From an uncultured Eubacteriales bacterium (GTDB taxonomy: Bacteria; Bacillota; Clostridia; Oscillospirales; Oscillospiraceae): a stretch of 49,135 nt of DNA. The notes under the pieces were generated by a model that ran no database searches, had not been told where the DNA came from, and was given only the letters and a program-made list of their open reading frames with translations. This document shows positions 24,040-32,826 of this stretch, one piece after another. The position numbers were made by a program, and so were the translations under genes. The stretch's first letter is position 1, and each line of letters opens with the position of its first letter. Where the stretch lies: contig ONIG01000013.1 in NCBI GenBank assembly GCA_900317855.1, positions 1 to 49,135 of the forward strand. Direction: 5' to 3'.

Positions 24040-25644
24040 TTAGTACGCCGCGGAGTCGTCGAACTCGACGATCGTCGGGTCGAGCGGCTTCTCGTTCAGG
24101 ACAACGGACATATACTGGTTGATGCAGTTGCGCATATCCTGGCGGGAAACGGTGCGGCTGTCCTCCAGGTCATGCTCGATGAAGATGAAGTGGAAGCCGA
24201 GGTCGCGCGCCTGCTCTTCCATCATGGCGTGCACGCCGAGCATGCCCTTGCAGGCGATGTTGTCGTTCATGAGCACCATGTCGCAGTTGAAGTTCGTGGC
24301 CCACTCCCAGACGGAGTTGACGTTGTCCCAGCCGCCGACGGCCATGTGACGCATGCAGGCCTTCTCGGTCAGGCGGGTCAGGTCGTCCATGGCGATGTCC
24401 GGATCCTCGGTGTTGACCATGTTGTGGCCCATCGTGGAGTCCATGTTCAGGACGATGTTGATGCCCCAGCAGTTCTGCGTCCAGGTCGGGAAGTCGGTGT
24501 AATACACGGCGGAGGGGCCCCACAGGAACGCGCGGTGGCGGGTCTTGCCGCCGAACGGCTCGTACTTATCCTTGTAAGCCTTGCGCATGATCTTGATGAC
24601 CTTGCGGTCGACCTTGTTGTAGTACGGGTCAGCGCCGTTGACGGACTGCCACTCATAGAGCTTGTAGAGCGTCTCGGCGATGCCGACGAGCGGGGAGTAC
24701 GGCGTCTTGAAGTAGTCCCACTTCTCGAGCTCGATCTGGTTCTGCTCGTTCATGCGCTTGGCGCCCTTGAAGAACGTCTTCCAGTTGAACTTCGTGTCGT
24801 AGTGCTCTTCGATGAAGGCGATGGTCTCTTCCATGACCTTGCGGGAGAACGGCAGCGCCGCGGGCTCGTTGTGGATCATGGCGAGGGTTGCCTGATAGTC
24901 GGGCAGGCCGATGCGGCGGCGCTGGAACATGGACGTCGCCTCGGAGGCGTTGCAGGGCATGTTCGTGGTGACGACCGCCTTGCCGACGATCGGGAACGCG
25001 TCGTCGAGGGCGACGCCGGTCTCCGCCGCGCAGCGGGAGCACACGTCGGCCGGCAGGCCGAAGGACTCGGCCACGTCGATGTAGTACGGCTCGATGTGCT
25101 GGTCGATGTCGCAGATGATGAACTCCGGCAGCGTCTGCAGCGGCACCGGGTACAGATCCGGGAAGCCGGTCATGAACAGCTCGGGCAGCACCTCGTCGAT
25201 GGGCACGAGCTTGCTGCTCTTCTCCTCGCTGGCGCCGAGGCGGCGGTCATGCGAGAGGATGTAGGCGATGCGCTTGGTCAGGCTCTGCACGATGGCGTAC
25301 ATATGCATGTGCGCGATCTTGAGCTCGAGGCCGCGATAGCCCTCAAACAGGCGGTCGATGAACATGAACGTGCCGAGGTAGGAACCCATCCAGCGGTATT
25401 CCCAGAAGCCCTTCAGGCACGGGATCGGCGCGGAAGCGACCATCTTGACCATGGCGCTGAGGTTTTTGAGCCATGCGCCGTAGTCGACGAGCGTGTCGTG
25501 CACGCCGCGCCACTCGCGGTACTTGGCGACGCCGGTCTTGTCATAGTAACGGCTGCGCTGACCGCCCAGGCCGTTTTCCGCTCTCCAGATGGGGTCGAAC
25601 TTCTGCATCTTGGAGTCAATAAATTTTGTAACAGGGCAATTCAT
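24040..25644 (-). CDS. 2-hydroxyacyl-CoA dehydratase family protein, large subunit
   Basis: A 534-residue member of the 2-hydroxyacyl-CoA dehydratase/benzoyl-CoA reductase family, whose members bind [4Fe-4S] clusters and use an ATP-driven one-electron activator. Conserved parts: LPADVCSRCAAETG and TTNMPCNASEATSM, which carry cluster-type cysteines; CDMVLMNDNIACKG; and the C-terminal FIEHDLEDSRTVSRQDM. It begins 21 bases after the small-subunit stop. It is longer than typical HgdA. No activator (HgdC-type) gene is in the window, so one must act in trans if the enzyme follows the usual mechanism. Substrate unknown. Confidence 0.88.
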   Translation of the reverse strand: MNCPVTKFIDSKMQKFDPIWRAENGLGGQRSRYYDKTGVAKYREWRGVHDTLVDYGAWLKNLSAMVKMVASAPIPCLKGFWEYRWMGSYLGTFMFIDRLFEGYRGLELKIAHMHMYAIVQSLTKRIAYILSHDRRLGASEEKSSKLVPIDEVLPELFMTGFPDLYPVPLQTLPEFIICDIDQHIEPYYIDVAESFGLPADVCSRCAAETGVALDDAFPIVGKAVVTTNMPCNASEATSMFQRRRIGLPDYQATLAMIHNEPAALPFSRKVMEETIAFIEEHYDTKFNWKTFFKGAKRMNEQNQIELEKWDYFKTPYSPLVGIAETLYKLYEWQSVNGADPYYNKVDRKVIKIMRKAYKDKYEPFGGKTRHRAFLWGPSAVYYTDFPTWTQNCWGINIVLNMDSTMGHNMVNTEDPDIAMDDLTRLTEKACMRHMAVGGWDNVNSVWEWATNFNCDMVLMNDNIACKGMLGVHAMMEEQARDLGFHFIFIEHDLEDSRTVSRQDMRNCINQYMSVVLNEKPLDPTIVEFDDSAAY

Positions 25645-25665
25645 AGTTTTCGTTCCCCTCCTGTG

Positions 25666-26847
25666 TCAAGAATTGATTTTCTTGATTTCCAGACTCTCGA
25701 CGAAGGCCTGGAAACGGGTACGGAGCTGGCCGATGGAGCCGAGCGCGTATTCCTTCTCGATCGTGCAGCACGGCACGCCCATTTCCTCGGTCAGGATATG
25801 GGAGGCGAGCACCTTCTCATAGCTCCAGAACTCGCAGAACTTCATGTTCTCGTACACGACGCCGTCTGCGTGGAACTCATCGACGAGGCGCTTGACCTCA
25901 TCATGGCGCTGGTCGATCTTCATGCCGTCCATGAAGCGGGCGCACTGGTTCCAGTGCAGGTAGTGGCGGCAGATGGCGTCAAACGCGGTCTCGCCGTCCT
26001 GGATCTCGATGCGCTCACGGCTTGGGAAGCTGCCGAAGCAGTAGCGGTCGGCCACGACCATGGCGCCGCAGGTCTCGAGGAGCTTCGTGAACTCGGGATC
26101 GTCGATCTCGGAGCCGGCGACCACGACGCGCGCACGGAACGGGAACTCCGGCTCGGGCTTGCGCTTTTTGATCTCGGCGAGTGTCTCCTTCAGGTACGGG
26201 AGGATCAGCTCGTGCGGGCAGACCTCGCTCACGAGCTGGATGACGTGGAACTCATAGCCGGTAATGGGCGGGTTGGGCAGCTTGCGGAAGTTGCCGATCT
26301 CGGTGATGACATCGCACAGCTCGTTGAACTTGTCGATGGCCTCACGCATGGCGGCGTCGGACACGTCGATGCCGTAGCGCTTGGCGAGCTGATCGACGAC
26401 CTTGAGCTTGAGCTGGCCCTCGTAGTATTCGAGGTTCGTCTTGTCGCCCTTCATCGGGGGATCGATCTGGGTGACGAAGAAGTGATCGTTCTTGACGGGG
26501 TTGAGCAGGAAGAAGTGCTCTTCCATACGCTCCATGGCCGCGCAGTTCTCGGCGCCGAACAGGGCGCCCAGATAGTTGTAGCCGCCCTCAATGGCGCGCT
26601 CGAGGATGGAGCGGACATACGGGCAGGTGCGGCTGGTCATGTAGTAGGTCGCCACGTCGGTGGACTCGCAGCGCGGCGCGCGCAGACGGGTCGAGAAGCA
26701 GCCCGGCAGATTGAGCAGGACCTCGGGGATGTAATAGCAGTTGTACCCGAGGGCGATTTTCCCGTCGTTGACCGCCTGCGTGACGAGCTCATTCTGCGCG
26801 TCCTGCAGGAGATTTTCGAAGAAAATCAGATGTTTCAGGTCTTTCAT
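25666..26847 (-). CDS. 2-hydroxyacyl-CoA dehydratase family protein, small subunit
   Basis: A 393-residue HgdB/BcrC-like protein: GYNCYYIPEVLLNLPG near the start, RTCPYVRSILERAIEG, GAENCAAMERMEEHF and the C-terminal ENMKFCEFW, IEKEYALGSIGQLRTRFQAF signature. These cysteines are the likely [4Fe-4S] ligands. The start is ATG 26847, with GAAGGG 6 bases before it; the frame is open further upstream but without start signals. It is first gene of the operon with the large subunit and a small membrane protein, behind its own promoter and a 150-base structured leader. Confidence 0.88.
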   Translation of the reverse strand: MKDLKHLIFFENLLQDAQNELVTQAVNDGKIALGYNCYYIPEVLLNLPGCFSTRLRAPRCESTDVATYYMTSRTCPYVRSILERAIEGGYNYLGALFGAENCAAMERMEEHFFLLNPVKNDHFFVTQIDPPMKGDKTNLEYYEGQLKLKVVDQLAKRYGIDVSDAAMREAIDKFNELCDVITEIGNFRKLPNPPITGYEFHVIQLVSEVCPHELILPYLKETLAEIKKRKPEPEFPFRARVVVAGSEIDDPEFTKLLETCGAMVVADRYCFGSFPSRERIEIQDGETAFDAICRHYLHWNQCARFMDGMKIDQRHDEVKRLVDEFHADGVVYENMKFCEFWSYEKVLASHILTEEMGVPCCTIEKEYALGSIGQLRTRFQAFVESLEIKKINS

Positions 26848-27000
26848 ATTGTCCCTTCTTTCAAAATAATTCCCATTGCAGCTATGTAAAAGGGCGTCGG
26901 GATGCGGGTGCATTCCGGCGCCTTTGACATACGGAAAAACAGGCTCGGTGCCCACCGGCACCGTGGCGGAACGAGCAGGCGCTTGCTCTACCACCTGATC
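26848..27000 (-). promoter_or_regulatory. Structured leader of the dehydratase operon
   Basis: About 150 transcribed bases precede the first ATG. On the minus strand they include a stem CGGTGCC/GGCACCG with a GGTG loop followed closely by TTTTT, and a GAGC/GCTC hairpin before it. No known riboswitch consensus was recognised. The leader also lacks stops in one frame, which I read as chance in G+C-rich DNA. Confidence 0.4.
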
Positions 27001-27006
27001 CTTTTC

Positions 27007-27035
27007 AAAATATCACGTGTTCCGTGCGGTGTCAA
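27007..27035 (-). promoter_or_regulatory. Promoter of the dehydratase operon
   Basis: Minus strand TTGACA (complement of 27030-27035), 17-bp spacer, TATTTT (complement of 27007-27012). It makes the dehydratase genes independent of the tetR promoter. Confidence 0.8.
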
Positions 27036-27108
27036 CCGCAAACACGCTAATTCTTTCACAAATCCAGACAAGAGGGTGACTTTCGACACATTTGTTGAAA
27101 AATGGCGC

Positions 27109-27690
27109 TCAGATCTGCCCGGCGGGGCGCAGGGCGCGCAGATACGCCTCGCTCTGGCGCACGAAGGCGGCAGCGTCAAAATTGTCGTTGCGCAGCGCCT
27201 CCTGCACGATCATGCCGTCGGATGCGAGCAGGATCAGCTGCGAGAGATAGTCGGCGGAGACGGCGTCGGTGCGCTCGGCGATTTTCTCGGCGATGAGCCG
27301 CTCGAAGGCAGCATAGCGGTCGATGAGCTTGGCGCGCAGCGCCTCGTCGCCGAGCATGGCGGCATGGATGAGATGCAGGCGCATGCCGGCGGAGGCGGTG
27401 TTGCGCTCGACGACGTACTTCACCAGCCGGTGCACGGACGTGTCCTTGTCCTTGTCCTTGTTGCCCGTCCAGGCGATCAGCTCGTCCCACTGGCGGTCGA
27501 GATAGCGGTTGGTGAGGTCGAAAAGGATATCCGTTTTATTTTTATAATAGTAATAGAGCGTCCCCTTGGACACGCCGGCCGCCGCGGCGATCTCGGCCAG
27601 CGAGATGTCGGCAAACGTCTGCGTGTCCAACAGGCCGGTCGCGGCGTCGAGGATCTTCTCCTTGACATTGTCGTTGCGCGGAGCGGCCAT
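27109..27690 (-). CDS. TetR/AcrR family transcriptional regulator
   Basis: A 193-residue protein with the TetR N-terminal helix-turn-helix (residues about 10-55): KEKILDAATGLL, ADISLAEIAAAAGVSKGTLY and YYYKNKTDILFDL. The C-terminal ligand-binding domain is variable. It lies between the dehydratase operon (same strand) and the divergent five-gene operon, so it is the obvious candidate regulator of both and of itself. The ligand may be an acyl-CoA or lipid, but this is inference. ATG 27690 has AGGAAAG upstream. Confidence 0.93.
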   Translation of the reverse strand: MAAPRNDNVKEKILDAATGLLDTQTFADISLAEIAAAAGVSKGTLYYYYKNKTDILFDLTNRYLDRQWDELIAWTGNKDKDKDTSVHRLVKYVVERNTASAGMRLHLIHAAMLGDEALRAKLIDRYAAFERLIAEKIAERTDAVSADYLSQLILLASDGMIVQEALRNDNFDAAAFVRQSEAYLRALRPAGQI

Positions 27691-27732
27691 TTGCTTTCCT
27701 CATTTCTGATCATATGAGATAAATCGTGTCTT

Positions 27733-27761
27733 ATTGTACGCGATTTTGGGCGATTTGTCCA
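27733..27761 (-). promoter_or_regulatory. tetR promoter with an overlapping inverted repeat
   Basis: Minus strand TGGACA (complement of 27756-27761), 17-bp spacer, TACAAT (complement of 27733-27738). AAATCG (27721-27726) and CGATTT (27741-27746) form an inverted repeat around the -10, a candidate operator for autoregulation. Confidence 0.6.
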
Positions 27762-27787
27762 GTCTGGCAGGGAAATTTCAGCAGATT

Positions 27788-27797
27788 TGACCCGGGT
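27788..27797. promoter_or_regulatory. Palindrome GACCCGGGTC upstream of the five-gene operon
   Basis: A perfect 10-bp palindrome located 8 bases before the -35 box at 27805. A related half, CCCGGTC, occurs inside the promoter spacer. Candidate TetR operator; no experimental basis. Confidence 0.35.
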
Positions 27798-27804
27798 CGC
27801 ATTC

Positions 27805-27833
27805 TTGACTTCCCGGTCGAAAAAGGGTATATT
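27805..27833 (+). promoter_or_regulatory. Promoter of the GlpA-like/FGGY/AGPS-like operon
   Basis: TTGACT at 27805-27810, 17-bp spacer, TATATT at 27828-27833. The leader contains a perfect hairpin AGTCGGCC (27844-27851)/GGCCGACT (27856-27863), close to the 5' end of the transcript. Confidence 0.8.
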
Positions 27834-27887
27834 TGAGGTATTCAGTCGGCCGCTTGGCCGACTCATCTTCCGGGAGGCCCGTCTTTC

Positions 27888-29612
27888 ATGAAGATCTCCG
27901 CATTGAACCGAAAACTGCACCGCGCCTTCGGCGGCCGCGTCACGGCGGCGCTGGCCGATGGCTGCATCGTCCTGCGCGGCGAACTCGACTGCTGGGACGA
28001 CGTGGTGCGCGCCGGCCAGATGGCCGCAACGAAATACGCCACGTGCCATGTCGTCAACGATATCACGTTCACCGGCGGCAAGGACGCGCCCATGCGCGTG
28101 CCCGCGCTGCAGGACGATGCGCTCGACGGGCAGGCGCCCGACGTGCTCATCATCGGCGGCGGCATCTCGGGCGTGTCGATCGCGCGTGAGCTCACGCGCC
28201 AGAAGCTCGACATCCTGGTCGTCGATAAGGAGTGCGACCTCGCCCTCGGCGCCTCGGGGCGCAACGACGGCGAGGTGCACCCGGGCATCGACCTCGGGCG
28301 CGGCAGCGTCAAGCACAAATATATCCGCCGCGGCAACGCCATGTACGATCAGATCTGCAAAGAGCTCGACGTGCCGTTTCGCCGTGTGGGGCAGTATGTC
28401 TGCTTCCAGCACAGCTGGCTGCGCCCGGCCGTGTGGGGCTACTGCATGTGGCGCAAATATCATGACGGCATCGCCGACACCGAGCTCATCTCCGGCAGGG
28501 AGCTGCTGCGCCGCGAGCCGAACTTCAATCCCAAGACCCGCTTTGCCATCTCGAATCCGGACTCCGGCTGCGTCTGCCCCTACGGGCTGACGATCGCCTA
28601 CGCGGAAAACGCCGTGCAAAACGGCGCGCGCATCGCGCTCAACACCGCCGTGCTGGGCATGGACGTCGCGGACGGAAAGATCACCGCCGTGCACACCAAC
28701 CGCGGCACGCTGCACCCCGCGCTCGTCATCAACGCGGCCGGCGTGTTCGCCGAGGACGTGGCGCGCATGGCCGACGACCGCTTTTTCTCCATCCACCCCC
28801 GCCGCGGCACGAACAGCATCCTCGACCGCAAGGCCGGTGCCTTCATGCACTCGATCGCGTCCGTGAAGGGCAACGACATGGTGTCCAAAACGCACTCGAA
28901 GGGCGGCGGCATCCTGCACACCGTGCACGACAACCTGCTCATCGGGCCGGACGCGGTGGAGACGTACGAAAAAGAGAACACGGCGACGTATCCCGAGAGC
29001 ATCGCGCACGTATTCTCCAAGCAGAAGGTCACGATGCCCGCGCTGACCGAGCGCGACATCATCACCTATTTCACCGGCGTGCGCGCGCCCACGTTCGAGG
29101 AGGACTTCATCATCGAGCGCGGCCGGCGCACGCACAACCTCATCCACGTCGCGGGCATCCAGTCCCCCGGCCTGACGACGGCGCCCGCCGTCGCGGAGGA
29201 CGTGGCGGACATGGCCGTGCGCATCCTCGCGCGCGAGCGCCCCGTGGCCATCAATCCGGACTTTGATCCCCACCGCCCGGGCATCCCCGTCCTGCGGGAG
29301 ATGGACGACGCGACGCGCGCAGAATACATCGCGAAAAACCCCGACTACGGCGTCATCGTCTGCCGCTGCGAGGAGATCAGCCGCGGCGAGATCCTCGACG
29401 CGCTGCGCTCGAACGTGTGCGTGCCGACGGTCGACGGCGTGAAAAAGCGCGTGCGGCCCGGCATGGGCCGCTGCCAGGGCGGGTTCTGCTCGCCGCAGGT
29501 GGTGCGCATCATCGCGGAGTATCTCGGCGTGCCGCTGAGCGCAGTGCGCAAGTCCTCGGCCGACGCGCCCATCACGTTCGGCCCGACGAAATCCGGGGAG
29601 GTGCAGGCATGA
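27888..29612 (+). CDS. GlpA-like FAD-dependent dehydrogenase with BON-like N-terminus and C-terminal [2Fe-2S] domain
   Basis: A 574-residue flavoprotein. Residues about 1-65 look like a BON domain (ADGCIVLRGELDCWDDVVRA, then VVNDITFTG). The FAD-binding dinucleotide fold starts DVLIIGGGISGVSIAREL near residue 85, and the body resembles the glycerol-3-phosphate dehydrogenase subunit GlpA/GlpD family. The C-terminus is a BFD-like [2Fe-2S] domain with CRC and CQGGFC cysteines (RPGMGRCQGGFC). GlpA-type enzymes oxidise sn-glycerol-3-phosphate or related alcohols. Here the neighbours suggest a modified glycerol-phosphate as substrate. First gene of a five-gene operon; ATG 27888 has GGGAGG 9 bases upstream. 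Confidence 0.85.
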   Translation: MKISALNRKLHRAFGGRVTAALADGCIVLRGELDCWDDVVRAGQMAATKYATCHVVNDITFTGGKDAPMRVPALQDDALDGQAPDVLIIGGGISGVSIARELTRQKLDILVVDKECDLALGASGRNDGEVHPGIDLGRGSVKHKYIRRGNAMYDQICKELDVPFRRVGQYVCFQHSWLRPAVWGYCMWRKYHDGIADTELISGRELLRREPNFNPKTRFAISNPDSGCVCPYGLTIAYAENAVQNGARIALNTAVLGMDVADGKITAVHTNRGTLHPALVINAAGVFAEDVARMADDRFFSIHPRRGTNSILDRKAGAFMHSIASVKGNDMVSKTHSKGGGILHTVHDNLLIGPDAVETYEKENTATYPESIAHVFSKQKVTMPALTERDIITYFTGVRAPTFEEDFIIERGRRTHNLIHVAGIQSPGLTTAPAVAEDVADMAVRILARERPVAINPDFDPHRPGIPVLREMDDATRAEYIAKNPDYGVIVCRCEEISRGEILDALRSNVCVPTVDGVKKRVRPGMGRCQGGFCSPQVVRIIAEYLGVPLSAVRKSSADAPITFGPTKSGEVQA

Positions 29613-30862
29613 TGTACGACGTCATCGTCATCGGCGGCGGCCCCGGCGGGCTTGCGGCCGCCATCTCCGCGCACGAAAACGGTGCGCACGTGCTGCTCAT
29701 CGAGCGCGAGGCGCGCCTGGGCGGCATGCTCAAACAGTGCATTCACGACGGCTTCGGTCTCGCCCGCTTCGGCGAGCGGCTGGCCGGGCCCGAATATGTC
29801 GAGCGCTTCATCGACCGGCTCGAGGAGCTGGGCATCGAGGCGCACACGCAGACCTTCGTCACGCGCGTGGAGAAAACGCCCGCCGGCTTCGCGGTCGTCA
29901 CCGTCAGCCGCGACGGCGTCGCGCGCTGCGACACCCGCACACTCGTGCTGGCCACCGGCTGCCGCGAGCGCACGGCAAAGCAGGTCTTCATCCACGGCAC
30001 GCGCCCGGCGGGCGTGTTCACGGCCGGCACCGCGCAGCACTTTACAAACCTGCTCGGCGAGCTGCCGACCCGGCGCTGCGTCATCCTCGGCAGCGGCGAC
30101 ATCGGGCTCATCATGGCCCGCCGCCTGACGCTCGAGGGCGCGGAGGTCCTCGGTGTGTACGAGGCCAAGCCCACCCCCTCCGGCCTGACGCGCAACATCC
30201 ACCAGTGCCTGCATGACTACAACATTCCGCTGCACCTGAGCCACACGGTCACACGCGTGTTCGGCGCCGACCGGCTCACGGGCGTGGAGGTCGCGGAGGT
30301 CGACGAGACCATGCGCCCCATCCCCGGCACGGAGCAGCGCATCGACTGCGACGCGCTGATCGTGTCCGTCGGCCTCATCCCGGAAAACGAGCTGGCGGAG
30401 TCGCTCGGCGTCCCGCTCGACGGGCACACCCGCGGCCCCGTGTGCGACGGGCAGCTCATGACGGAGGTGCCCGGCATCTTCTCGTGCGGCAACGCGCTGC
30501 ACGTCAACGACCTCGTGGACTACGTGTCCGCCTCCGGCGAGCTTGCCGGGAAAAGCGCGGCGCACTTTGCCGCGCACACGCGCGACGAGGTCGCGCTCAC
30601 GATCTCGGACGATTTCGGCTATCTCGTCCCCCAGCGGCTCGACCGCACGGAGGATAACAGCGGCGTCACGCTGTATTTCCGCAGCGCGGCGGTGCTCGGC
30701 CCCTGCCGCGTGGTGCTGACCATCGACGGCAAGGAAGTCTGGTCGCGGCGCTACCCCTTCCTGCGCCCGCCCGAGATGCAGCAGCTCACACTGGACTTTG
30801 ACAAGCTCGGCATCGCCCACGCGCGCGATGCCCACTTTACGATCGAGGTGGCAGAGGCATGA
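29609..30862 (+). CDS. NAD(P)/FAD-dependent oxidoreductase, GlpB-like partner
   Basis: A 417-residue pyridine-nucleotide-disulfide-type flavoprotein: FAD motif VIVIGGGPGGLAAAISAHE at the N-terminus, second dinucleotide fold RCVILGSGDIGLIMARRL, LATGCRERTAKQ, and the C-terminal GIFSCGNALHVNDLVDYVS. In Clostridia this protein, a GlpA-like subunit and a DUF1667 protein commonly sit together as an anaerobic glycerol-3-phosphate dehydrogenase set that passes electrons to an unknown acceptor. The start overlaps the previous stop, and GGAGG lies just upstream. Confidence 0.88.
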   Translation: MMYDVIVIGGGPGGLAAAISAHENGAHVLLIEREARLGGMLKQCIHDGFGLARFGERLAGPEYVERFIDRLEELGIEAHTQTFVTRVEKTPAGFAVVTVSRDGVARCDTRTLVLATGCRERTAKQVFIHGTRPAGVFTAGTAQHFTNLLGELPTRRCVILGSGDIGLIMARRLTLEGAEVLGVYEAKPTPSGLTRNIHQCLHDYNIPLHLSHTVTRVFGADRLTGVEVAEVDETMRPIPGTEQRIDCDALIVSVGLIPENELAESLGVPLDGHTRGPVCDGQLMTEVPGIFSCGNALHVNDLVDYVSASGELAGKSAAHFAAHTRDEVALTISDDFGYLVPQRLDRTEDNSGVTLYFRSAAVLGPCRVVLTIDGKEVWSRRYPFLRPPEMQQLTLDFDKLGIAHARDAHFTIEVAEA

Positions 30863-31224
30863 AAGAACTCACCTGTATCGGCTGCCCGCGCGGCTGCACC
30901 TTGAAAATCGAACGCGACGGCAACGGCTGGTCCGTCACCGGCAACACCTGCCCCCGCGGCAGAGAATTTGCCATTTCGGAGATGACCGCGCCCAAGCGCA
31001 CCATCTGCTCGACCGTGCGCACCGCCTTCCCGGACGCGCCGGTGCTGCCGGTGCGCGTGTCGGCCGACATTCCGAAGGACCGCATCTTCGACGTCATGGA
31101 CGCGCTCAAAACCGTCACCGTATCAGAGCGCATCGGCCGCGGCGACGTCGTGATCCCGAACGTGCTCGGCCTCGGCGTGGACGTCATCGCCACGAGCAGT
31201 CTCCTCAGGCACAGACCCGAATGA
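30859..31224 (+). CDS. DUF1667 cysteine-rich protein
   Basis: A 121-residue protein with an N-terminal CIGCPRGC cluster, a further Cys in GNTCPRGRE and a Cys in RTICSTVRT, matching DUF1667. The four cysteines of the N-terminal part look like an iron-sulfur ligand set. Its coupling (overlapping ATG/TGA) to the two flavoproteins makes it the probable third subunit, for electron transfer, of the dehydrogenase. Confidence 0.9.
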   Translation: MKELTCIGCPRGCTLKIERDGNGWSVTGNTCPRGREFAISEMTAPKRTICSTVRTAFPDAPVLPVRVSADIPKDRIFDVMDALKTVTVSERIGRGDVVIPNVLGLGVDVIATSSLLRHRPE

Positions 31225-31269
31225 ATATTTTGTATAGAGAGCAAAAATAAATCTTAGGAGGGAATCATC

Positions 31270-32826
31270 TTGAGCAAACCGCTGGTGCTGACCTGCGACA
31301 TCGGCACACAGAGCGCACGCGCCCTGCTCGTGGACCCGGACGGCCGGATCGTGGACGTCGTGCAGAGCAAGTATGCCGAGCCCTACTTCTCGAAAGAGCC
31401 CGGCTGGGCCGAGCAGAAGCCGAACTTCTACTTCGACCGCCTGTGCGAATGCTGCCGCGAGCTGTGCGCGCGCAGCAACGCCCTGCTGCCGGACGTGATC
31501 GCCATGACCATCACCGTCATCCGCGACACGGTCGTGTGCCTGGACGCGAACAATGAGCCCCTGCGCGACATCATTCTCTGGCTGGACAAGCGCACCGTCG
31601 ACCCGAACGGCGCCATGCCCGCCAAGAACATGATGCTCTTCAAGGTCGCCGGCATGGAGCCGACGGCGAAGGTGGTCTACGCCGCCTCCGTCGGCAACTG
31701 GATCATGCGCCACGAGCCGGAGATCTGGGCCAAAACCGCCAAATACGTCATGCTGCCCACGTACCTGAACTTCAAGCTCACGGGCAACCTCATCGACTCG
31801 GCCTCGAACCAGATCGGCCATATCCCGTTCGACTACAAAAACCGCCGCTGGATGAAGCCCGGCAGCCTCACGCGCTGCTTCTGCGACGTGCCGAACGAAA
31901 AGCTGTGCGACCTCGTGCCCTCCGGCACGGTCATCGGCACGATCACGGACGAGGTCTGCGCCCTGACCGGCATCCCCACCGGCCTGCCGCTGATCTCGAC
32001 CGGCTCGGACAAGGGCTGCGAGACGCTCGGCCTCGCCGTCATGGATTCCGACAAGGCGTCGATCTCGCTGGGCACGACGGCCACCATCCAGTTCAGCACG
32101 ACCGAGTACGTCGAGCCGCAGCAGTTTCTGCCCGCCTATCCCGGCGTGCTCAACGACCACTACAATCCCGAGATCGAGATCTACCGCGGTCTGTGGCTGC
32201 TGTCGTGGTTCGTGAAGGAATTCGGCACGGCCGACGCCATCGATGCCAAGGAAAAAGGCATGGCGCCCGAGGCCCTGCTCGACCAGCGCATCCGCGACCT
32301 GCCCGCCGGCAGCGACGGCCTGCTCCTGCAGCCGTACTGGACGGCCGGCATCCTGCACCCGGACTCGCTCGGCGCGGTCATCGGCTTTTCGGACTATCAC
32401 ACGCGCTACCACTTCTACCGCGCCATCATCGAGGGGCTGTGCCTGGAGCTGTACATGGCGCTGCGCATCATGGAGGACCGCTCGGGCCTGACCATTCACG
32501 AGATCCGCATCGGCGGCGGCGGCGCGAAGAGCGACGTGGTCTGCCAGATCGCGGCGGACGTGTTCGGCCTGCCGGTCGTGCGCTCGCAGACGCACGAGGC
32601 GTGCTCCATCGGCTCGTCCATGGTCGCGTTCGTGGCCAAGGGCGTGTTCGCCGATTTCGACGAGGCGGCCAAAAGCATGGTCCACGTCAAGGACACGTTC
32701 CAGCCAAACGAGCGGAATCACGAGGTATATAACGACATTTACGAGCAGGCCTACCGCAAGATCTATCCGCGCCTGCGCCCGATCTATCAGAAACTGATCC
32801 AAGTCAAGAGGAGGATTGCACAATGA
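31270..32826 (+). CDS. FGGY-family kinase (glycerol/xylulose kinase-like)
   Basis: A 518-residue sugar/polyol kinase. The first phosphate-binding motif is CDIGTQSARALLVDPDG, the second domain carries ASISLGTTATIQF, and the adenosine motif is IRIGGGGAKSDVVCQIAADV. The FGGY family includes glycerol kinase and xylulokinase; this member is diverged from both by eye, so the substrate is not assigned. Start TTG 31270: GGAGGG lies about 7 bases before it and no ATG competes. Its 3' end overlaps the next gene by four bases. In context it would phosphorylate a glycerol-like alcohol that the GlpA-like enzyme then oxidises. Confidence 0.88.
   Translation: MSKPLVLTCDIGTQSARALLVDPDGRIVDVVQSKYAEPYFSKEPGWAEQKPNFYFDRLCECCRELCARSNALLPDVIAMTITVIRDTVVCLDANNEPLRDIILWLDKRTVDPNGAMPAKNMMLFKVAGMEPTAKVVYAASVGNWIMRHEPEIWAKTAKYVMLPTYLNFKLTGNLIDSASNQIGHIPFDYKNRRWMKPGSLTRCFCDVPNEKLCDLVPSGTVIGTITDEVCALTGIPTGLPLISTGSDKGCETLGLAVMDSDKASISLGTTATIQFSTTEYVEPQQFLPAYPGVLNDHYNPEIEIYRGLWLLSWFVKEFGTADAIDAKEKGMAPEALLDQRIRDLPAGSDGLLLQPYWTAGILHPDSLGAVIGFSDYHTRYHFYRAIIEGLCLELYMALRIMEDRSGLTIHEIRIGGGGAKSDVVCQIAADVFGLPVVRSQTHEACSIGSSMVAFVAKGVFADFDEAAKSMVHVKDTFQPNERNHEVYNDIYEQAYRKIYPRLRPIYQKLIQVKRRIAQ

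Noticed and set aside
26848..26994. In-frame N-terminal extension of the small dehydratase subunit up to 26994
   Set aside because: The extension is unlike the family, lacks a ribosome binding site, and coincides with the structured leader; ATG 26847 has both a ribosome binding site and the correct family start.
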